Assembly (NCBI RefSeq): GCF_017308975.1
Contig: NZ_JADWPD010000035.1
Coordinates: 58,744-122,743, forward strand
DNA: 64,000 nucleotides
From: Amycolatopsis sp. MtRt-6
GTDB taxonomy: Bacteria > Actinomycetota > Actinomycetes > Mycobacteriales > Pseudonocardiaceae
Direction of reading: 5' to 3'
Under the pieces are notes generated by a model. It was not told where the DNA came from and made no database searches. It saw only the letters and a list, made by a program, of their open reading frames with translations. The translations under genes were made by a program, and so were the position numbers. Below, piece by piece: positions 7,662-18,428 of this stretch; the stretch's first letter is position 1, and every line of letters begins with the position of its first letter.

Positions 7662-8660
7662 GTGGGAAAATCTGCGGGGAAACGAGGGGGTGGCAAGACG
7701 GAGGAGCACACCTCACCGTTCGTGCGCGAGCTGAACGAACTCCGCCGCGGCCGTGGCCTCGACGCGGCCGACCTGCACCAGCGGATCGGCCCGTGCCTGC
7801 GGGCGGCGTGCGCGATCGCCGAGACCGACCAGCCCGCCGCCGCGCGCGAGAAGCTCGTGCTGCGGCTGACCGAGCTGTGCGGGCGGCTGCCGCCGGACCT
7901 GAAGCTGGCCGCGCTGGCGGCGTTCGGGCTGCACGAGGAGGCCGCGGGGGAGTTCCTCGACCGGCGGATCTCCTGGCTGGCCAGCGTCCTCGACCGCGAC
8001 CCGCGCACCGCCCGCCGCCGGATCGACCTGGCGTTCCGCCGCCTCGACGAGCTGCTCGGCGCACCCGCGCCCCGCGGCGACCTGCACCCGCTGGCCGGCT
8101 GGTACGTCGAGTCGATGAAGGCGATGCTCCGGCTGGACCGCGACCCGCCGGAACTGCAGGAGGAGCGCCGGATCGTCGCGGAGGTCGACGAGCTCGACGA
8201 GCTGGTGCTGCCGTTCAGCGTGCCGGCCGAACCGGGCAGCGACCCGGTGCCCGACATCGCCGCGGACGCGCTGTTCGGCGGCGAAATCGTCGAATCACGC
8301 CAGGTTTCGGTGAGCCACGCGCAGTTCGTCATGCGGCTGCCGAACCCGCTGCGGCTCGGCCAGCGGCACGAGTACGGCATCCGCTTCACGCCCCGGCGCA
8401 CGGAACTGCGGCCGTACTACGTCATGACGCCGCTGCGCCGCTGCGAGGAGTTCTCCGTGCGGGTCTGCTTCGACCGCGCCGCGCCGCCGCGGCGGGTGTG
8501 GCGGCTCAACGGCGTGCCGGGCCGGGTGATCGACGACGGCGTCGACTCGGGCGACGCGCTGACCGTCAACCGGGTCGGCGAGGTCGGCCTCGAGTTCCAC
8601 GACCTGCACCAGGGCCTGAGCTACGGGCTGCAGTGGTCGTTCGATCCGCCGGAAGGCTGA
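7662..8660 (+). CDS. Conserved actinobacterial hypothetical protein
   Basis: 332 residues from the GTG at 7662 (VGKSAGKRGGGKTEE), which lies 13 bases after GGAAA. The N-terminal half is helical: SPFVRELNELRRGRGL, then LRAACAIAETDQPAAAREKL and LDRDPRTARRRIDLAFRRL. This arrangement recurs in actinobacterial proteins of unknown function that begin with a short helical module. The C-terminal half (about 215-332) is beta-rich with repeated Arg/Tyr-aromatic strands (RHEYGIRFTP, LRPYYVMTPLRRCEEF). No signal peptide, TM segment or catalytic motif is apparent. It stands as a single gene after the hairpin at 7564-7602. The in-frame ATG at 7581 lies inside that hairpin and is an unlikely start. Confidence 0.65.
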   Translation: MGKSAGKRGGGKTEEHTSPFVRELNELRRGRGLDAADLHQRIGPCLRAACAIAETDQPAAAREKLVLRLTELCGRLPPDLKLAALAAFGLHEEAAGEFLDRRISWLASVLDRDPRTARRRIDLAFRRLDELLGAPAPRGDLHPLAGWYVESMKAMLRLDRDPPELQEERRIVAEVDELDELVLPFSVPAEPGSDPVPDIAADALFGGEIVESRQVSVSHAQFVMRLPNPLRLGQRHEYGIRFTPRRTELRPYYVMTPLRRCEEFSVRVCFDRAAPPRRVWRLNGVPGRVIDDGVDSGDALTVNRVGEVGLEFHDLHQGLSYGLQWSFDPPEG

Positions 8661-8739
8661 GCCGTCCGGATGCTGGGACCCGGAATAGCGGCGCGGGCGG
8701 TGGGTTGGCACCGTCGTAGCCGAGGAGAAGGGGCCCGCG

Positions 8740-9522
8740 ATGAGCACGTTCACGCAGGAGTGGCAGGACTGGAAGGCCCGGCGCGAGACCGACCTGGCCG
8801 AGCCGCACGGCTGGCTGGCGCTGGTGTCGCTGGACTGGCTGACGGACTCGCCGCGGGAATACCCGGGCATCCCCGGCCGCTGGTGGCAGGACGCGGACGC
8901 CGCGTACGTCGACCCGGCCGGCGCGTCGCTGTCCCACGAGGGCGAGCCGATCACCGACGTCCGGCGGTTCGAGCTGGTCAACAGCGGCCCGGGCACCCGG
9001 GTGCTGGCCGGCGACGTCGAGATCGAGGTGGCCCGCCGGTCGGGGTACCTGATCCGCGTCCACGACCCGAAGGCCGAGGTGCTGCGCGAGTTCCGCGGCG
9101 TCCCGGCGTACGAGCCGTCGCCGTCGTGGGTGCTGTCCGGGCGGTTCGAGCCCTTCGCCGAGCCGCGGCCGACCACGGTCGGCGCGGTCGTGGAAGGCCT
9201 GAGCCACGTCTACACGGCGCCGGGCGTCGTCCGCTTCTCCCACGACGGCGCCGAGCACACGCTGACCGCGTTCAACGGCAAGGACGGCGGCCTCAGCATC
9301 CTGTTCACCGACGGAACGAGCGGCGTGACCACCTACGCGGCCAACCGGTCGCTGCCGGTGGGCGCGCCGGCCGCCGATGGCGCGGTGACGCTGGACTTCA
9401 ACCGCGCGGTGAACCTGCCGTGCGCGTTCACCGACTTCGCGACCTGCCCGCTGCCGCCGGCGGGCAACCACCTGCCGTTCGCGGTCGAGGCGGGGGAGAA
9501 GATCCCGTACGAGCGCGGGTGA
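8740..9522 (+). CDS. DUF1684 domain protein
   Basis: 260 residues from ATG 8740, preceded by GAGGAGAAGG. The sequence begins STFTQEWQDWKARRE and contains the family hallmarks: LAEPHGWLALVSLDWL near the N-terminus, LTAFNGKDGGLSILFTDGTSG in the middle (here split) and the C-terminal DFNRAVNLPCAF with NHLPFAVEAGEK. These match DUF1684, a widespread beta-rich family of unknown biochemical role. No signal peptide, so it is probably cytoplasmic. Single gene, convergent with the AMIN-like gene at 9548. Confidence 0.85.
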   Translation: MSTFTQEWQDWKARRETDLAEPHGWLALVSLDWLTDSPREYPGIPGRWWQDADAAYVDPAGASLSHEGEPITDVRRFELVNSGPGTRVLAGDVEIEVARRSGYLIRVHDPKAEVLREFRGVPAYEPSPSWVLSGRFEPFAEPRPTTVGAVVEGLSHVYTAPGVVRFSHDGAEHTLTAFNGKDGGLSILFTDGTSGVTTYAANRSLPVGAPAADGAVTLDFNRAVNLPCAFTDFATCPLPPAGNHLPFAVEAGEKIPYERG

Positions 9523-9547
9523 CTCCCCCGCCCGCCATGCGGTGGGC

Positions 9548-10039
9548 TCAGTGGGCGACGTCGATGACGACGCGGTTGGGCGCGGTGAGGGTGAAGACCT
9601 TCACCGCGGTCCGCGACCGCACCCCGAGCCCGATGGTCACCTGCGCCTCGAAGTCCCCGGTGACGGCGACGGCCATGACGTTGCGCAGGTTCCACGTCCG
9701 GAACTTCCGCGGCCCGGGGAAGGTCGGGTTCCCGTCGGCGTCGTGCGCGGCGGCTGGGGTGGTGAAGACCTCGATGAAGAACTCCCCGGTGAGCCACACG
9801 ACCTCCCCGCTCGCGTCCGCGAGCAGCTCGTCGACGAGCTGGTAGGAGACGGACGGCGCGGGCCCCGAGCTCAGATCGAGCACGACCCGGTCGAACCCGG
9901 TGTTGAGCCCGGTCCGGATGTTCGTCATGGTGGGAACGACGGGATCGGCGGCCTGCGCGGGCCCCGCGGCGGCGAGCAGCCCGCTCCCGGCGAGCAGCAG
10001 CATGACGGCGGCGAGCGCGCGTCTCTTCGGTCTGGACAT
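9548..10039 (-). CDS. Secreted AMIN-like domain protein
   Basis: 163 residues. A clear Sec signal peptide (MSRPKRRALAAVMLLLAGSG, cleavage around AQA-ADPV at residue 30) precedes a compact beta domain: GFDRVVLDLSSGPAPSV, VSYQLVDELL, FFIEVFTTPAAAH and finally TLTAPNRVVIDVAH. The pattern of a domain that starts with FDRVVLDL and ends with RVVIDV fits the AMIN-like fold often seen in small exported actinobacterial proteins, proposed to bind cell-wall or surface polymers. No enzyme motif. Start ATG 10039 is preceded by GGAGG in the leader at 10045-10050. Confidence 0.75.
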   Translation of the reverse strand: MSRPKRRALAAVMLLLAGSGLLAAAGPAQAADPVVPTMTNIRTGLNTGFDRVVLDLSSGPAPSVSYQLVDELLADASGEVVWLTGEFFIEVFTTPAAAHDADGNPTFPGPRKFRTWNLRNVMAVAVTGDFEAQVTIGLGVRSRTAVKVFTLTAPNRVVIDVAH

Positions 10040-10231
10040 GGTGGGCCTCCTGGCGGAGCGAACCGGTGGAAGTCCCAGCGCTGGGTTTGCGAGGGACGCC
10101 CGGTTCGTCCGGTGCGTTGCCCTGGTGTCCTCTATCGTTATCCGGCTGCTCCGAACGTGTCCGCAGGCGGGCGGCTCGCCTGGATCCCACGACCCCTCGG
10201 CCCGGCACCAGGTCTCATGGTCACCGGAAAC

Positions 10232-10254
10232 GGGGCTGCCCGGTAGGCAGCCCC
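10232..10254 (-). terminator. Hairpin after the MBL-fold hydrolase gene
   Basis: GGGGCTGCC (10232-10240) and GGCAGCCCC (10246-10254) form a perfect 9-bp stem with a five-base loop, 13 bases beyond the stop of the minus-strand MBL gene. The rest of the 10040-10267 gap shows no gene and holds the promoter of the AMIN-like gene. Confidence 0.7.
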
Positions 10255-10267
10255 ATTCGCGGGAGGA

Positions 10268-10945
10268 TCACCAGCCGCGGTCGCGCCACTCCGTGAGCTT
10301 CGGCCGTTCCGCGCCGAGCGTCGAGTCGTCCCCGTGGCCCGGGTAGAACCACGTCTCATCCGGCAGCTCATCGAAAATCCGAGAAGACACATCGTCCAGC
10401 AGGGACTCGAAATCCGATGGCGACGCCGTCTTCCCGACCCCGCCCGGGAACAGCGAATCCCCGGTGAACAGGTGCGGGTGACCGGCCGGGTCGCGGTACA
10501 GCAACGCGATCGAGCCCGGCGTGTGCCCGCGCAGGTGGATCACCGACAGCGTGACCTCGCCCACCGTCAGCGTGTCCCCGTGCTCGACCAGGAAGTCCGG
10601 GGGCACCGGCAACGGCGGAGCGTCCAGCGGGTGGGCTGCCGTGTTCGCTCCGTTCGCTCCCGCCACCGCGCCCAGGGCCTGCCAGTGGTCCTGGTGCTGG
10701 TGCGTGGTGACGACCGTCTTCAGCGAAGGCCGGTCCGGGCCGTGGCCGATCAGGTCGGAGATGCGCTCGGGGTCGTTCGCCGCGTCGATCAGCAGTGCCT
10801 CGTTCGACGACCGGCACACCAGCAGGTACGCGTTGTTGTCCATCGGGCCGACGGACAGCTTGGTGATCGTCAGCGCGTCCAGGGTGCGGCGGGTGGCGTC
10901 GCCACCCGGGTCGACGTGCCCGGTGTAGGTGTCCACGATGTTCAC
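10268..10945 (-). CDS. MBL-fold metallo-hydrolase (glyoxalase II-like)
   Basis: About 225 residues from the GTG at 10945-10943 (MNIVDTYTGHVDPGG). The metallo-beta-lactamase signature is complete: TTHQHQDHWQALG (HXHXDH), then LRGHTPGSIALL (third ligand His), LFTGDSLFPGGVGKT (bridging Asp) and WFYPGHGDDST (last His). The short architecture and GDSLFPGGVGK motif are typical of the glyoxalase II-like/hydroxyacylglutathione-hydrolase-like branch, but many such proteins act on other thioesters, so the substrate is open. Cytoplasmic. The upstream in-frame extension to 11011 (Cys/Gly-rich) is rejected. Confidence 0.85.
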   Translation of the reverse strand: MNIVDTYTGHVDPGGDATRRTLDALTITKLSVGPMDNNAYLLVCRSSNEALLIDAANDPERISDLIGHGPDRPSLKTVVTTHQHQDHWQALGAVAGANGANTAAHPLDAPPLPVPPDFLVEHGDTLTVGEVTLSVIHLRGHTPGSIALLYRDPAGHPHLFTGDSLFPGGVGKTASPSDFESLLDDVSSRIFDELPDETWFYPGHGDDSTLGAERPKLTEWRDRGW

Positions 10946-11055
10946 CGTGCACACGGTAGTCGTTTCGCTCCAACCGGTTCCACCCGCACAAGCGCACGGC
11001 CGCCCAGCCACGTAGGCTCACCTCGACCCCCGGCCAGACCGACCCCAGGACGATC

Positions 11056-12261
11056 GTGCCCACCTCCCCGACGCCGCGCCGGATCAGCTGGGACCTCCTC
11101 CGGGTCGTCGCCGTTTTCGCCGTCGTCCTCGGGCACGTCACCCACCAGGGCGCGCTCCTGCACCCCGAACTCACGGGGTACCCCGTGCGGGTGACGGCGC
11201 AGTTCGGTGCCGCGATCCTGCTGGTGATCTCCGCCTTCTTCGTCTGCGCGAGCCTGCGCAAGGGCAGTCCCGGCCGGTGGCTGTGGCACCGCGTCGCGCG
11301 CCTGGTGCCCGCGTACCTGGTCGCCGTCCTGGTGACCTACGTCGTGACGCGGTGGGCGGCCATCTCCTTCAGCGGCCTGCCCTACCCGCCCGGCGTCACC
11401 GGGTTCCTGTTCGGCGTGCCGCCGGGGCCGCCGGCGAACCCCTCGCCGTGGTACATCCCGACGTGGCTGGACCTGGTCGCCAACCTCGGCATGGTGCAGG
11501 AGTGGGGCATCCGCTGGGCGGCCTTCTACTACCTGGACGGCTCCTACTGGACGCTGCCGGTGCAGCTGCTCGCCTTCACCGGCGCGGCCCTGCTGTGGCC
11601 GCGGTCGTGGCGCACGCACCGGCTGACCGTCGCTCTGCTGTGGACGCTGATCCTCGTCCCGCTGGCGCTGCGGTTCCTCGTCTTCCCGCCCGGGACGGCG
11701 GGCCCGGTCGTCGAGACGTTCTACTACGGCCTCGGCCTGCACCGGCTGCACGTCTTCGCCGTCGGTGTCGCGATCTGGCTGTGGGCGCGACGCCGGATCG
11801 CGACCTGGCACGCCGCGCTCTTCGTGGCCGCCGCCGTCGCCGCGCAGGACCTGCAGGTGTTCCCGTTCCACGTCGCGCTGCCGCAGGACGCCGAGCGCTG
11901 GCCCTCCACGATCGGGTTCGCCGTCCTGCTCCTGCTGGTCTGCCTGGCCGCCCGCGGCCCGGACTGGCGGTTCCCCGGGCTGGCGCGGATCGCCCCGGCC
12001 GTCACCTGGCTCGCGGGCATCTCGTATGGTCTTTACCTGGTGCACCAGGAACTGGGTTACGTCCTGGCTCGTGCTCTGCTCGACGCCGGTCTCCCCGGCT
12101 GGCTGCGGCTCCCCGTGGTCGCCGGCGCCGCCGTGCTGGCCGGCTGGGCGGTCACCGCGGGGGTCGAACGCCCGGCCCACCGGTGGCTCACCAGACGCCG
12201 GAAGCCCGAAGAACCGCAGGTCAAGGACGCGGAACCCGTTTTTGTCGGTGGTGGCTCGTAG
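11056..12261 (+). CDS. Acyltransferase 3 family membrane protein (OafA/YrhL type)
   Basis: 401 residues, GTG start at 11056 with AGGA upstream. The first helix carries the family motif (RISWDLLRVVAVFAVVLGH) with the conserved Arg and His. About ten membrane helices follow, with RLVPAYLVAVLVTY and a final ISYGLYLVHQELGYVL helix before a basic C-terminal tail. The family moves acyl groups from the cytoplasm onto extracytoplasmic sugars, peptidoglycan or natural products. The absence of a C-terminal SGNH domain means it probably works alone. Its substrate cannot be read from context: it lies between an MBL hydrolase and uvrA, without a polysaccharide cluster. Confidence 0.85.
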   Translation: MPTSPTPRRISWDLLRVVAVFAVVLGHVTHQGALLHPELTGYPVRVTAQFGAAILLVISAFFVCASLRKGSPGRWLWHRVARLVPAYLVAVLVTYVVTRWAAISFSGLPYPPGVTGFLFGVPPGPPANPSPWYIPTWLDLVANLGMVQEWGIRWAAFYYLDGSYWTLPVQLLAFTGAALLWPRSWRTHRLTVALLWTLILVPLALRFLVFPPGTAGPVVETFYYGLGLHRLHVFAVGVAIWLWARRRIATWHAALFVAAAVAAQDLQVFPFHVALPQDAERWPSTIGFAVLLLLVCLAARGPDWRFPGLARIAPAVTWLAGISYGLYLVHQELGYVLARALLDAGLPGWLRLPVVAGAAVLAGWAVTAGVERPAHRWLTRRRKPEEPQVKDAEPVFVGGGS

Positions 12262-12338
12262 CATGGATCGCGGCCACCCGTGTAGCTGAAAACCGGGTGA
12301 GCGACCGCACCTGAGAATGACATTGAGAGGACCCTGGC

Positions 12339-15200
<2,862 letters not shown>

Positions 15201-15204
15201 GCGG

Positions 15205-15741
15205 CTACCGCTCCTTCCCGGTGGTCTGGTGGACCACCGGGGAGAGCGGCCCGTAGTACAGCGCCCGGATCCGGAAAGCCGAGTTCTCCTCGCCGGGCAG
15301 CAGCGAGAGCACGCACGTCGTGACGTCCGGCTCGGTCACCTCGACCGGGTCGAAATCCGGCGCGCCCGGCCGCCGGATCTCCAGCAGGAACCCGGCTTCG
15401 TCCGGCGTGCGGTCGGGCCAGGTGAACGTCACCGTGTCGCCCGTGTGCGCCACCTGCAGCTCCGTCGAGACCGGACCGGTGAACGGCCGCACCCGGTAGT
15501 GGAACGGCGTCTCCGGGATCAGGTCCGGGTGGTGGTAGCTCCTCACGTGCGGGGCCAGGAACCGCAGCGTCGTCCACGGCCCGGCCGGGTCGTTGGCGTA
15601 CTCGACGCGGTGGCCCGCGCCGTCGTCCGGCCAGCCGAGCACCACGTCCGTCGGCGAGGTCAGCGTCGCCGTGAGAGCCGGCGCGGGAGCGGAACAGCCC
15701 GCGGCCAGCAGCGTCACCAGGGCGAGGGGTTTGACGGGCAC
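15205..15741 (-). CDS. Fibronectin-type-III-like lipoprotein
   Basis: 178 residues with a short lipoprotein signal (MPVKPLALVTLLAAGCSAP; lipobox LAAGC, acylated Cys at residue 16). The mature part looks like two beta-sandwich repeats: ALTATLTSPTDVVLGWPDDG with HRVEYAND, and TELQVAHTGDTVTFTWPDRT with GFLLEIRR. Each has the Trp/Tyr/Leu spacing of Fn3 domains. It is likely attached to the outer face of the cell membrane. Function unknown. Convergent with uvrA and divergent from the sigma-factor cluster at 15965. Confidence 0.75.
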   Translation of the reverse strand: MPVKPLALVTLLAAGCSAPAPALTATLTSPTDVVLGWPDDGAGHRVEYANDPAGPWTTLRFLAPHVRSYHHPDLIPETPFHYRVRPFTGPVSTELQVAHTGDTVTFTWPDRTPDEAGFLLEIRRPGAPDFDPVEVTEPDVTTCVLSLLPGEENSAFRIRALYYGPLSPVVHQTTGKER

Positions 15742-15881
15742 GGCGGCCTCCCGGCACGGGCAGGGGCGGCGGTGCGGACGTGATCAGCTTAGGAAGCCGC
15801 CCGCACGGCGACAAGATCGTGCCGATCACCGGGACACACCAATCCGCCCGCGAACCGGCACCGAATGGGCGTGAACCCGGC

Positions 15882-15909
15882 TGAACCGTTTCGCGGTGGC
15901 GGCCGTGTC
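15882..15909 (+). promoter_or_regulatory. Candidate ECF-type promoter before the lipoprotein-sigma cluster
   Basis: TGAACC (15882-15887) and CGTGTC (15904-15909) are separated by 16 bases, a spacing and composition like the -35 GGAAC / -10 CGTC boxes of ECF sigma factors. It lies about 55 bases upstream of the lipoprotein start. This would make the cluster autoregulated by its own sigma factor; weakly supported from sequence alone. Confidence 0.35.
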
Positions 15910-15964
15910 TCAGGTGTCGAGGTCCACCGGACGGTGGAGCCGCCCTCACCGAGGAGAGAACGTC

Positions 15965-16468
15965 ATGAACCGTATCCGGCCGGTGGTCGTCAGCGCGGTG
16001 GCGCTGGCCGCTGTCGCCTCCTTGTCCGCCTGCGGTGACATGGCCGGCGGCGCCCAAGGACCGCAACACGGGGAGCCGGGGCACAAGATGCTCCAGGTCG
16101 CCACGGTCGACGGCGTGGGCGCGGTGGTCACCGACGCCGACGGCAAGACGCTCTACCGGTTCGACAAGGATCTCTCCTCACCGCCGACGTCCAACTGCGA
16201 CGGCGAGTGCGCGACCCAGTGGCCGCCGATGCTCGCCGGGGTGGCCACGCCGATGCTCAAGGGCGTCCAGGACACCCAGGTCGGCACGACGACCCGCAAG
16301 GACGGCAGCAAGCAGATCACGCTGAACGGCTGGCCGCTCTACGGCCACGCGGGCGACAAGGTCACGGGCGACATGACCGGCCAGGGCGCCAACGGTACCT
16401 GGTTCGCCGTCGCGCCGGACGGCAGCAAGATCACCGCGAAGAGCAAGGCCGGCGGCGCAGGGTACTGA
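15965..16468 (+). CDS. COG4315-type lipoprotein with secreted repeats
   Basis: 167 residues from ATG 15965. Lipoprotein signal MNRIRPVVVSAVALAAVASL with lipobox LSAC (Cys 23), then a Gly/His linker and two copies of the short secreted repeat. The first is VDGVGAVVTDADGKTLYRFDKD with CDGECATQWPPML (here split); the second ends LNGWPLYGHAGDKVTGDMTGQG. The C-D-G-E-C pair probably forms a disulfide. Proteins of this family accompany SigK/SigL-like sigma factors in actinobacteria and are thought to be surface or redox-related, but the role is not established. Directly upstream of the sigma factor gene. Confidence 0.85.
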   Translation: MNRIRPVVVSAVALAAVASLSACGDMAGGAQGPQHGEPGHKMLQVATVDGVGAVVTDADGKTLYRFDKDLSSPPTSNCDGECATQWPPMLAGVATPMLKGVQDTQVGTTTRKDGSKQITLNGWPLYGHAGDKVTGDMTGQGANGTWFAVAPDGSKITAKSKAGGAGY

Positions 16469-16614
16469 CAGACGACGGGTTTCCGGGCAGAACGAGGAAG
16501 GACGGGCAGCCGATGAACACCATGGTCGCGCTGCGCTCGGCGCACGCACCGCCGGTGGAGCTGAGGGTTGCAGTACTGTCCTCGCCGACTCAGAACACCG
16601 TCGGGAGGACGAGG

Positions 16615-17166
16615 GTGGCCATAGGAGGCAGGCGGCCTAAGAAGGCCAAAGGCGAGGACCTGATTCGGCAGCTGTACGCCGAACACGGGCGAAGCCTGCT
16701 GGCCTACGCGACGAGGCTGACCGGGGATCGGGCGGCAGCCGAGGACGTGGTCCAGGAGACGCTGGTCCGAGCCTGGAAACACGCGGACGACTTGCAGAAC
16801 GACGGAAAGGGCTCGGTGCGCGGCTGGTTGCTGACCGTCGCGCGCAACCTGGTCACCGACCGGGCACGAGCGCGGGCGGCCCGGCCACAGGAAGTGGCCG
16901 AACCGGCCGAAGGCGTGCCGACCCCGGCCGTCGAGCGGGACCACGCGCAGGGCGTGGTCGACTCGATGACCGTGCTCGGCGCGATGGACGGGCTGTCCAA
17001 CGAGCATCGAGAGGTCCTGGTGGAGATCTACTACCGGGGGCGGACGGTGGCCGAAGCGGCGAGAACACTGGGCGTCGCACCGGGTACCGTGAAATCAAGG
17101 TCGTACTACGCACTACGAGCACTCAGAGCAGCGATGATTTCGAGCGGAACGGAGGTGGCGCGATGA
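16615..17166 (+). CDS. ECF-type RNA polymerase sigma factor (SigL/SigK-like)
   Basis: About 183 residues from GTG 16615 (VAIGGRRPKKAKGEDL), which sits just after GGGAGGAC. Region 2 is LIRQLYAEHGRSLLAYATRL with DRAAAEDVVQETLVRAWKH and the DNA-melting stretch. Region 4 is LGAMDGLSNEHREVLVEIYY with GRTVAEAARTLGVAPGTVKS. An in-frame ATG at 16513 with its own GGAAGGA would add 34 residues unlike any sigma domain, so the GTG is preferred. Its last codons overlap the anti-sigma start (GCGATGAAC; ATGA), the classical arrangement for a sigma and its cognate inhibitor. Confidence 0.9.
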   Translation: MAIGGRRPKKAKGEDLIRQLYAEHGRSLLAYATRLTGDRAAAEDVVQETLVRAWKHADDLQNDGKGSVRGWLLTVARNLVTDRARARAARPQEVAEPAEGVPTPAVERDHAQGVVDSMTVLGAMDGLSNEHREVLVEIYYRGRTVAEAARTLGVAPGTVKSRSYYALRALRAAMISSGTEVAR

Positions 17167-17879
17167 ACTCGGTGGACGAGAGTCACACGCAGCTCGGCGC
17201 GTACGCCCTCGGCGCGCTCGATCCCGCGGAGGCGGCCGACTTCGAGCGGCGGCACCTGCAGACCTGCGCCCAGTGCCGGTTCGACCTGAACGAGCTCGTG
17301 GCACTGCGCGACTCGCTCGACGAAGTGCCGCCCGAGGCGTTCCTCGACGGGCCGCCCGAGGGCGGGGACCTGCTGCTGCAGAAGACCCTGCGCCGGGTGC
17401 GCGACGAAGAAGAGCGGGTCGCTCCACCGGCCCGCTCGGCCGGACGCCGGGGCCTGGCCCTGGTCGCGGCGGCGGTACTGGTGGTGGCCGCCCTCGGTGG
17501 CGGGATCCTGGTGGGCCGCCAGACGGCCCCGGACAACGGCGGCTCCCTTGCGGTACCGCAGTCGAACGTGCCCGGCACGAAGACCGTCGAAGCCCGGGAC
17601 CCGACGACCGGCGTGCAGCTGGCCGCGTCGATCGCTCCGTTCCAGGGCTGGGTCAAGACGGACGTCAGCGTGAAGGGCGTCAAGGCCGGGGAGAAGTGCC
17701 TCCTCCAAGTGGTCACCAAGGACGGCAAGGCGGTGACCGCCGGCAGCTGGCAGGTGTCCGAGAAGTGGGAGAGCACGGGCTTCAACCTCGACGGGTCGGC
17801 CCTGGTCGCCCCCGACGACGTCGCTTCGATCGACATCGTCACGGTGGACGGCCGGAAGCTGGTCTCGGCCCAGGTGTGA
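17163..17879 (+). CDS. Zinc-binding membrane anti-sigma factor
   Basis: 238 residues. The N-terminal anti-sigma domain has the zinc motif H31-x3-C35-x2-C38 (RRHLQTCAQC), a single membrane helix lies near residues 96-117 (GLALVAAAVLVVAALGG) and an extracytoplasmic anti-sigma-K-like beta domain follows (FQGWVKTDVSVKG, KCLLQVVTKDGKAV, SWQVSEKWES). It would hold the upstream sigma factor at the membrane until an envelope or redox signal releases it. The start overlaps the sigma stop by four bases, and the SRPBCC gene starts one base after its own stop, so all three are cotranscribed. Confidence 0.9.
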   Translation: MNSVDESHTQLGAYALGALDPAEAADFERRHLQTCAQCRFDLNELVALRDSLDEVPPEAFLDGPPEGGDLLLQKTLRRVRDEEERVAPPARSAGRRGLALVAAAVLVVAALGGGILVGRQTAPDNGGSLAVPQSNVPGTKTVEARDPTTGVQLAASIAPFQGWVKTDVSVKGVKAGEKCLLQVVTKDGKAVTAGSWQVSEKWESTGFNLDGSALVAPDDVASIDIVTVDGRKLVSAQV

Positions 17880-17880
17880 C

Positions 17881-18324
17881 GTGACGGGTGCGCGCTACCG
17901 GTTCCGCAGCACGTGGCTGCTGCCGGGAACCGCGCCCGGGCGGGTGTTCGACGTGGTCACCGACCTCGCCGGCTACCCGCGGTGGTGGTCGGACGTCCGC
18001 GCGGTGCGCCGCGTGGACGACGACACCGCCGAGCTTGTTTGCCGGTCCCGGCTGCCGTTCCGGATCATCGTCCGGATGCACCGGGACCACCAGGACGAGC
18101 GCACGGGCCTGATGCGGGTCAGGCTCAGCGGCGACCTCGACGGGACCCTGGCGGGAGCGGTCCGCGCGGCGGGCGCGGGCACGCTGCTGGAAATCACCCA
18201 GGACGTCCAGGCCCGGAAGAAGTTGCTGCGGCGCTTCGACACGGTGGCCCGGCCGCTCTTCCGCGCGAACCACGCGCTGATGATGCGGCGGGGCCACCGT
18301 GGGCTTTCGGCCTACCTCACCTGA
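17881..18324 (+). CDS. SRPBCC (polyketide cyclase/START-like) family protein
   Basis: 147 residues, GTG start one base after the anti-sigma stop. The sequence follows the SRPBCC fold: a first strand TGARYRFRSTWLLPG, helix AFDVVTD-type stretch (VFDVVTDLAGYPRWWSDV), central strands ending FRIIVRMHRD and a C-terminal helix. These small proteins bind hydrophobic ligands in a deep cavity; some are cyclases, many are of unknown role. Coupling to the sigma/anti-sigma pair suggests it belongs to the same envelope or stress regulon rather than a biosynthetic cluster. Confidence 0.8.
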   Translation: MTGARYRFRSTWLLPGTAPGRVFDVVTDLAGYPRWWSDVRAVRRVDDDTAELVCRSRLPFRIIVRMHRDHQDERTGLMRVRLSGDLDGTLAGAVRAAGAGTLLEITQDVQARKKLLRRFDTVARPLFRANHALMMRRGHRGLSAYLT

Positions 18325-18340
18325 GGCCCGGCCCCAAGCG

Positions 18341-18419
18341 CCCCAATGTGGCCTTCGGTGCGTTCAACGCACCGAAGGCCACATTGGGTGCGTTGAGCGC
18401 AACCAAGGCCACATTGGGG
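18341..18419. repeat. Long perfect palindrome plus partial third arm (dispersed repeat family)
   Basis: Bases 18342-18364 and 18366-18388 are a perfect 23-bp inverted repeat around C18365, a 47-base palindrome with core CCCAATGTGGCCTTCGG. A further copy of the right arm (GGCCACATTGGGG) follows at 18407-18419. It sits between convergent genes (SRPBCC and MFS), where it could terminate transcription both ways. A related palindrome is at 41390-41440. Confidence 0.85.
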
Positions 18420-18428
18420 CGCTGGGAG

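Noticed and set aside
16513..16614. Upstream ATG as start of the sigma factor
   Set aside because: The added 34 residues do not resemble any sigma domain, and GTG 16615 has its own GGGAGGAC.
18341..18419. Insertion sequence or MITE with target duplications
   Set aside because: No transposase, no flanking direct repeats; only palindromic structure can be supported.
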